This document shows, piece by piece, positions 6,990 to 11,263 of a stretch of 11,263 bases of DNA. Source of the DNA: Stramenopiles sp. TOSAG23-3 (Eukaryota > Sar); NCBI GenBank assembly GCA_900128585.1, contig LT642748.1, positions 1 to 11,263 on the forward strand. The letters are read 5' to 3'. The notes under the pieces are model-generated. The model made no database searches, was not told where the DNA came from, and saw only the letters and a list, made by a program, of their open reading frames with translations. Every line of letters begins with the position of its first letter. Position 1 is the first letter of the stretch. The translations under genes and the position numbers were made by a program.

Positions 6990-7700
6990 TTATGTTCCCT
7001 TATATACCGGTGTATTCCATGCATGATCCGAATCGGTGTTTGGATTTGCGACGATGTCAAATGCCCCGAAGTGAACTTCTTCATCCGATGCCTCACTCAT
7101 ACATGAAACAACCCTTGTGTGATTTTCCAAGCAGCGGTATGAATGTTTTAGAGGTGCTCATTTTCTGTCTTGTAAATCAGTCAAGGAATTGTCATTTGTG
7201 GGTTGAGGAGCCGGCCACATATTTTTAATCTTTTATATGCTAGCATACATTTCTTCGTATTGATCTAATGAAAAAAACTCCTTCCCAAGGCCATCGTACG
7301 TGGTCAACAGCCCCTGCGCCATTCCCATACTTATCATGGATGCCCGTGTTATTCGCAGCCTTGCCGTTGTGTAGATGCTTATGATACAAAACGAAGTAAA
7401 TATGATAGACAGAGATTTGACCAGGGTGAACAGGAGAGGAAAAATTAATAGGAATTTGATCGATACCCTGATTTTCTTTAGACCACTAGATACCCCAAGA
7501 AACACTTTCCTCTGCTTCCATAATTTTAAAAGCATATAAATAGTCGCCACAAGGTGGGATACATAAATGACAACGACACCGGCGACAAACATTGCAAAGA
7601 ACGCTTCTGTGCTTTGGGTTGGCAAAAAAGGCTCATTTATCCCAAGCCACTCGTCCAAACTATTTGTCCATGTATTGGTTGCGTTTACTACACCATCCAT
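6990..7700 (-). CDS. Small multi-pass membrane protein, probably two exons (191 aa predicted)
   Basis: I do not recognise the family. Exon 1 (7700 down to 7249) encodes about 150 residues with two hydrophobic blocks: about 34-60 (AFFAMFVAGVVVIYV...) and about 80-110 (IKFLLIFPLLFTLVKSL...), the second long enough for one or two membrane passes. A basic loop (KQRK...KK) lies between them, and an NAT sequon is near the N-terminus. Unspliced, the frame ends at TAA 7233-7235. However, a GTATGC donor at 7248 and an ACACAAG acceptor ending at 7114 join, in phase, to a second exon (7113 down to 6990) with a well-formed coding frame (MSEASDEEVHFGAFDIV...) ending in TAA; this gives a hydrophilic acidic tail. 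An alternative acceptor at 7169 would give a different 24-residue tail. The first ATG in the open frame is at 7700; the frame extends upstream to 7778 only from TTG, so I reject the longer start. The gene is convergent with the kinesin. Confidence 0.6.
7114..7248 (-). other. Predicted 135-nt GT-AG intron of the membrane-protein gene
   Basis: On the minus strand it starts GTATGC and ends ACACAAG. It interrupts an ATG codon (AT|G), keeps the frame, and removes the TAA at 7233-7235. A CTGAT-like branch site (about 7178-7182) lies inside, somewhat far from the acceptor. A second acceptor (ACAAG ending at 7169) is a possible alternative, giving an 80-nt intron. No transcript data are available to choose. 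Confidence 0.45.
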
Positions 7701-7890
7701 GACCAGTTCAAAGGATATAAACCGCGATGAGAACAAGACATGCAATAATACTCTTTTCCTTTTCAAAATATTTTTCAAACTTTATAACGATGAACTATGG
7801 CAAGAAATGAAACATAATCAAAATCGAAATCAAAATGGGTTTGGTTTCAGAGAGTGTGTGAACAATTAAAATTATCGTTGTTATTATATA

Positions 7891-7939
7891 TTTTAAAAAC
7901 AAAAAGTTGGCTGTTATTATTAACTAATTAAAATTCATG
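7891..7939 (+). repeat. Dispersed intergenic repeat, copy C
   Basis: TTTTAAAAACAAAAAG, then TTGGCTGTTATT, then ATTAAAATTCATG follows the block order of copy B with a shorter right part. Unlike the other copies it does not lie in sense downstream of a gene I can support. Confidence 0.7.
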
Positions 7940-7952
7940 TTCCATTGGTACC

Positions 7953-7978
7953 GTACCTAGGTACAGGTATTTAAATAC
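7953..7978. promoter_or_regulatory. Two adjacent perfect 12-bp palindromes
   Basis: GTACCTAGGTAC (7953-7964) and GTATTTAAATAC (7967-7978) are each perfect palindromes separated by two bases. They lie about 250 bases upstream of the minus-strand membrane gene start. Symmetric sites of this kind often bind dimeric proteins, but no function is shown here. Confidence 0.4.
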
Positions 7979-8327
7979 TATACTGCGAACTTGTTTTTTA
8001 TATTTTTAATATCATCCTGATCAAAATTATCTCCATTCATCATCATCATCTCGTTAAATTAATATAACATAATATAAGAACAACAACACAACAAAAATCT
8101 CATATTTTTTTTATTATAAAATTATTATTATTATTCTCTTTTTTATAAAATTACTTTTTCGTATTTATTAATTTTGTGTTGTGTCTATGTTGTTGGGAAG
8201 GCTGGCCTTAAGGACTTCTTTGGATTATTATTATAATATAATAGTTGGGAAAACTTACTTTAGCATATTATATATATATAGACGACTATTATTATTATGC
8301 TTAAATAAAAGAATCTGTTTTTTCTTT

Positions 8328-9806
8328 TTAGAAAGCGCTTTCTAGCATTGCGTTCCAGTCTTCTTCTTTGTCTTCGCCATTTTCAGCACCGTTTGTTTCC
8401 AGATTCTGCACTGCAATGTTCGCCCGATGTTTCTGTATCGCAGCTTTTATATTTTTGTTAGAACTGTTCCCATTGACCGCATATGGCCGCCCCTCTGCTT
8501 GGGCCCAGTTCCTCAAGTCTTGCCTGCTTAAGCGATTCACCTCATCATCGTTTCCTGCATTGCGAGATGCACCGTTTTCAGTGTTTTTGCTCTGTTGCAT
8601 GTCTTTGGGTTTGGGAGGCACTGCCTTGTTTGGGGATACACCCTTTTCCCCCTTAACCTGCATTTCCGCCTCATTTTGTTTCTCTGTCAACGCGGCACCC
8701 TTTGCTGCCTCCGCTTCGGTAGTACCACCACTCTCTTCTACATGATTTGGAACGCTGACACTGTTGTTGTTGCTGCTAGTTTCTGTGACGGATGGATTAA
8801 CGCTTGCGGCTGGACTATTTTCTATCGGATCGTGACCACCAGGTGTTGCAGACGACGTTGGATGTTCAGATTTCTTTTTTGATACATTTGGCGTAATTCT
8901 TTTTCGTTGCGCTCGGTTTTGACCCATCGGCTTCTGCCCTCGCGCCGGTTGTATTTTCATCCCCCGAATCAGTTTTATGCTATTCCGCACTTGTTTTAGA
9001 CTGTACCGTATCTCCTTCCGCCTCGTTTCTTCTTCCGCCTTCCGTGTTGCAATCTCAACAGATCGTTTTATCTGGTCCTCTTGCAGCCGGATCTTTTTTT
9101 TGTCTATCTTCATTTTGCGATGGGCGGCCACGCGCTCCCGATTCTTAGCCAGTATTTCCTGGTCACGTTTTCTTATTCGCTCCATTTGTGCTTGTTTCAA
9201 CTCCATAGGGGACTTCAGGGATTCTGTGTGCGTTCGTTTGAACGGTGTTTGTGGGCTCTCATTGTCAGATGGATGTTCCAGAGAAACAGACGCCCGAAAC
9301 TTTGTTAGTATTTGGCTTTTCATAAGTTTTCGGGCCTCGTGAAACGCTTTTCTCTCTTTCCGCTGGGCCGCAAGAATTTGTTTTTCTTTCTCCACGGCAA
9401 GTTTTTCTTGTTCTTTTCTTTTTTTCCAATCCAGGCTGCTCTGCTTTAATTTTTCTGTTATGAGAGCTTTTTCTTTTTGCCTCTTTTCTCTAGAGGCTTC
9501 AAACTTTGCCCTGCTTTGTTCTCTCTGAGCTTTTATTCGCATTTCTCGCTCCCGCTTCAGTTGTTCCTGCGTTTCTTTTCGTTTTCTCATTTTCTCCCCG
9601 TAGGTTTGTTTTGCCTCTTCTCGAAGGAATTCGTCAACACTTTGTGTTGTAAGGTAAGAGTGCCTTCCATTGTTCGATGCTATTTTGTGCAAAGCCAATT
9701 TTGTCTTTTTGTCGTGCGCTATATGGACTGACGTAGACGGCTTAAACCCATGTTTTGCAACTGGAGATTTCCTAAAGAAGCTTCTATCGCCAGCAAAACT
9801 ACTCAT
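8328..9806 (-). CDS. Long charged coiled-coil protein with C-terminal SAP-like motif (492 aa)
   Basis: I do not recognise a named family. The N-terminus (SSFAGDRSFFRKSP...) is Ser/Lys-rich. Residues about 57-172 and 200-280 are very rich in Lys, Arg, Glu and Gln with few helix breakers, which predicts long single alpha helices or coiled coils. Between them lies a Ser/Pro linker with proline-directed phosphorylation-like sites (SPQTPFKR, LKSP). Residues about 281-315 are basic and 316-420 are low-complexity Ser/Asn/Glu/Pro, probably disordered. Residues about 426-463 (LSRQDLRNWAQAEG...NIKAAIQKHRAN) resemble a SAP or Rho-N helix-extension-helix nucleic-acid-binding motif. The C-terminus is acidic and ends DWNAMLESAF. 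A cytoskeletal or chromatin-associated role is possible but not demonstrated. The start is ATG at 9804-9806; the frame reaches four codons further only through a TTG. It is divergent from the next gene. Confidence 0.88.
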   Translation of the reverse strand: MSSFAGDRSFFRKSPVAKHGFKPSTSVHIAHDKKTKLALHKIASNNGRHSYLTTQSVDEFLREEAKQTYGEKMRKRKETQEQLKREREMRIKAQREQSRAKFEASREKRQKEKALITEKLKQSSLDWKKRKEQEKLAVEKEKQILAAQRKERKAFHEARKLMKSQILTKFRASVSLEHPSDNESPQTPFKRTHTESLKSPMELKQAQMERIRKRDQEILAKNRERVAAHRKMKIDKKKIRLQEDQIKRSVEIATRKAEEETRRKEIRYSLKQVRNSIKLIRGMKIQPARGQKPMGQNRAQRKRITPNVSKKKSEHPTSSATPGGHDPIENSPAASVNPSVTETSSNNNSVSVPNHVEESGGTTEAEAAKGAALTEKQNEAEMQVKGEKGVSPNKAVPPKPKDMQQSKNTENGASRNAGNDDEVNRLSRQDLRNWAQAEGRPYAVNGNSSNKNIKAAIQKHRANIAVQNLETNGAENGEDKEEDWNAMLESAF

Positions 9807-9889
9807 TCTCCCAGACAATAGGAACGCTCCCCGTTCGTTTGCCTAGCGGGCAACAGAAGAACTGCGTGCGAGCGTTCTGCTCTGATTCT

Positions 9890-9925
9890 TAACGTTAAAC
9901 GTGTTAACGTTACTCGAAACACGTG
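9890..9925. promoter_or_regulatory. Palindromic TAACGTTAA/TTAACGTTA pair with adjacent CACGTG
   Basis: TAACGTTAA (9890-9898) and TTAACGTTA (9904-9912) are perfect inverted arms around ACGTG. A CACGTG E-box/G-box follows at 9920-9925. The cluster is 84-119 bases upstream of the coiled-coil gene ATG, a typical core-promoter distance, so transcription-factor binding is plausible. The binding protein is unknown. Confidence 0.4.
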
Positions 9926-10080
9926 CAGCCGACCCTTGCTCAAACCGACACATGCACAGAACCATAACCCTGTTTACTTATCGTTAAAAAGTCATCTTCA
10001 TAGCGCAGAAGGTGATCCAAAAACTTCTTCTGAAAAAAACTGTCAATTGTTGCATGCTTGCAGCAGTGTACATTTTTTTT

Positions 10081-10127
10081 ATTATAATTATAATATATAG
10101 TCTAATAATAATAATAAATAATAATAA

Positions 10128-10165
<38 letters not shown>

Positions 10166-10186
10166 ACTATTTATAATTAATAATAA
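10081..10186. repeat. Long imperfect AT palindrome with AAT/ATT microsatellite core
   Basis: ATAGTCT (10097-10103) and AGACTAT (10164-10170) are matched arms. Between them an AAT-repeat half and an ATT-repeat half are complementary, and the outer flanks (TAATTATAAT and its near complement TTATAATTAA) continue the pairing with one small indel. The whole could fold into a hairpin or cruciform of about 50 bp, centred near 10133. Confidence 0.75.
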
Positions 10187-10612
10187 TAATAATTAAAAAA
10201 CTAGCAGGGAGTTATTATGTATTAGTGTTACGAAAAATAACATCTAATAACAACAAAAGAAGAAGAAAAAAATGATGACGAAAAAACAAAATACTATTTA
10301 TTATAATGCTGTGTTCTGTTGTACAAACCCACCATAAAAAAAAGTATCAATCATCATCATATATAATAATACCGTACCGTAGCGTTACCAACACCCCCCC
10401 ATTCGCATTATTCATCTTTATTAATCGGTCTCTTCTTATACTCCTCTCGGCGGGATCGTGCTCCGACGATGATGGTCACACAATTTTTGTAAAAGAAGAA
10501 TGTATTATATACTGTATATATTTGATGAAATTTGCCCACGATTAACGACACGCTTTTCATTAGCGAGATAGTACATTTGTGTAACGCTGATTGTAGAGTT
10601 CTAACAAGAAAT

Positions 10613-11263
10613 ATGGGAAAGAAGCGTAGAAAGCACTCGACTGGGATCGGTACACCGAACACAAGCCGCGCGCTTGCGGCGGCGTCTGTTGCTGCCATTA
10701 GTAAGCGAAAAGCGAAGAAGCGGCGGAAGAACAAACATGGCGCTGGTTCCAACGCGACCGCCAAAGAACCATCACAAGTTGAAGTAGAAAAAAAAATACA
10801 AAGAAAACAAAACCGCGCGTTGGACAACCGCCGTGGAGCTAAGAAGGGCACAAAGTTCCAACTAATTCGAGCTCAACAGAGAGAGTCCTCGACGGCCAGG
10901 AAGGAAAATTTGAAGACACTGTTGCGCTTGAAGTTTCTGGAAAAGGACTTGGTAAAGCGGGAGAAGCTGCTACGAAATTGGATCATTAAGAAGGCGCCGG
11001 AAAAGCCGTGGCGCCACCCCCACGACAAAACAGGCCGCCTGTACGGCGCCGCCCGACCGGCAATATCGTTAGAAATCTCAGATCATGGGTGTGGTTTAAG
11101 AAAGTTTGAGTGCGAAGAAAGGTGTCAACTGGTAAAAGACGAGACGAAAGATTTATGGTCGGAACTGACCGCAGCGGGGACACTCTCCAGCAATGGTGCC
11201 GGAGAAGAATACTGCAAAACCGCGATGGAGTGTGCCGAAGTTAACTACAGTCTCAACCGTACT
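10613..11263 (+). CDS. Very basic, probably nucleolar/nuclear protein, 5' part only (217 aa to window end)
   Basis: The frame opens at the ATG at 10613 and has no stop before the window ends, so the gene is truncated at the edge. An in-frame TGA lies upstream and no earlier ATG follows it, which supports this start. The first 42 residues are strongly basic (GKKRRK at 2-7, KRKAKKRRKNK at 31-41), typical of nuclear or nucleolar targeting, with an Ala-rich helix between the two clusters. Residues about 55-125 are a Lys/Arg/Glu-rich helical region ending LLRNWIIKK. Next comes a short Pro/His/Gly segment (KPWRHPHDKTGRLYG). Residues 155-217 are more mixed, with several cysteines (160, 167, 171, 201, 207). 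The composition resembles ribosome-biogenesis or RNA-binding factors, but I cannot assign a family. It is divergent from the coiled-coil gene. Confidence 0.82.
   Translation, partial: MGKKRRKHSTGIGTPNTSRALAAASVAAISKRKAKKRRKNKHGAGSNATAKEPSQVEVEKKIQRKQNRALDNRRGAKKGTKFQLIRAQQRESSTARKENLKTLLRLKFLEKDLVKREKLLRNWIIKKAPEKPWRHPHDKTGRLYGAARPAISLEISDHGCGLRKFECEERCQLVKDETKDLWSELTAAGTLSSNGAGEEYCKTAMECAEVNYSLNRT

Larger units (their letters stand above)
7701..8327. other. Intergenic region upstream of the membrane gene and downstream of the coiled-coil gene
   Basis: The region is mostly very AT-rich. It holds copy C of the dispersed repeat (7891-7939), two adjacent perfect 12-bp palindromes (7953-7978), ATC/TCA runs (about 8034-8050), a pair of related TTTTTTAT...AAAATTA stretches (about 8105-8152) and a TA run (about 8268-8280). 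A TATA-like TTTATATCC (minus strand) lies about 20 bases before the membrane-gene ATG. I see no convincing gene. Confidence 0.5.
9807..10612. other. Divergent intergenic region (shared promoter region)
   Basis: This 806-base spacer separates two divergently transcribed genes and should contain both promoters. Near the minus gene is a palindrome plus CACGTG (9890-9925). In the middle is a roughly 105-base AT palindrome (10081-10186). Nearer the plus gene are CGTACC (10373-10378) and mixed-composition DNA. A 79-codon frame at 10306-10545 looks non-coding. I see no tRNA or other RNA gene. Confidence 0.55.

Noticed and set aside
6992-7228. 78-codon plus-strand frame between kinesin and membrane gene
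   Set aside because: It lies antisense to the better-supported second exon of the membrane gene. It has no domain or membrane segment.
7701-7778. Upstream extension of the membrane protein to 7778, and similarly 9807-9818 for the coiled-coil protein
   Set aside because: Both extensions begin with TTG; in a eukaryotic gene the in-frame ATG codons at 7700 and 9806 are the better starts.
7567-7869. 100-codon plus-strand frame antisense to the membrane gene start, ending about 20 bases before repeat copy C
   Set aside because: The position before copy C is suggestive, but the frame overlaps the opposite-strand gene with clear membrane segments and has no features of its own.
10306-10851. Open frames on both strands at 10306-10545 (+) and 10408-10851 (-)
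   Set aside because: The first is in low-complexity intergenic DNA. The second is antisense to the start of the basic protein gene and shows no domain pattern.
1-11263. CRISPR array, tRNA, rRNA, or bacterial insertion sequence
   Set aside because: No regularly spaced repeats with unique spacers, no cloverleaf with a GGTTCGAATCC-like T-arm, no rRNA signature and no transposase were seen on either strand.
1-11263. Integrated giant-virus segment as the source of the window
   Set aside because: All recognisable genes are cellular eukaryotic types and no capsid, polymerase or packaging gene is present.

Overview
This looks like nuclear DNA from a microbial eukaryote, probably a small alga or other protist. 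The evidence is a full-length kinesin, a secreted EGF-repeat protein with a signal peptide, long lysine/glutamate-rich eukaryotic coiled-coil proteins, no operon spacing or bacterial ribosome-binding sites, AT-rich intergenic DNA full of AAT/ATT runs around coding DNA of more balanced composition, and one probable GT-AG intron. Introns are scarce: the 3.4-kb kinesin gene is uninterrupted. I cannot name the lineage from sequence alone; a stramenopile or other alga is a guess.

Layout. 1-612: upstream region with short tandem repeats, a telomere-like word and a run of C touching the first start codon. 613-2307 (+): secreted protein with a 12-cysteine module and ten EGF-like repeats. 2308-3338: AT-rich spacer with a long T/C tract. 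3339-6710 (+): kinesin-12-type motor fused to a SAM domain, ankyrin repeats and an acidic tail. 6711-6989: convergent spacer with a hairpin and copies of a dispersed repeat. 6990-7700 (-): small membrane protein, probably two exons. 7701-8327: AT-rich spacer with another repeat copy and two neighbouring perfect palindromes. 8328-9806 (-): long charged helical protein with a SAP-like C-terminus. 9807-10612: divergent spacer with a very long AT palindrome and a promoter-like palindrome/E-box cluster. 10613 to the window end (+): 5' part of a very basic, probably nuclear or nucleolar protein, still open at the edge.

The genes do not form an obvious pathway. The kinesin is the only one with a firm molecular function (ATP-driven microtubule motor). 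Its SAM-plus-ankyrin tail is the most distinctive protein feature. The most distinctive DNA feature is a roughly 30-60 bp intergenic repeat (core TTTTAAAAACAARAAA then TTGGCTGTTATT). Four of its five copies lie in sense orientation downstream of a gene, and two of them form a hairpin between convergent genes.
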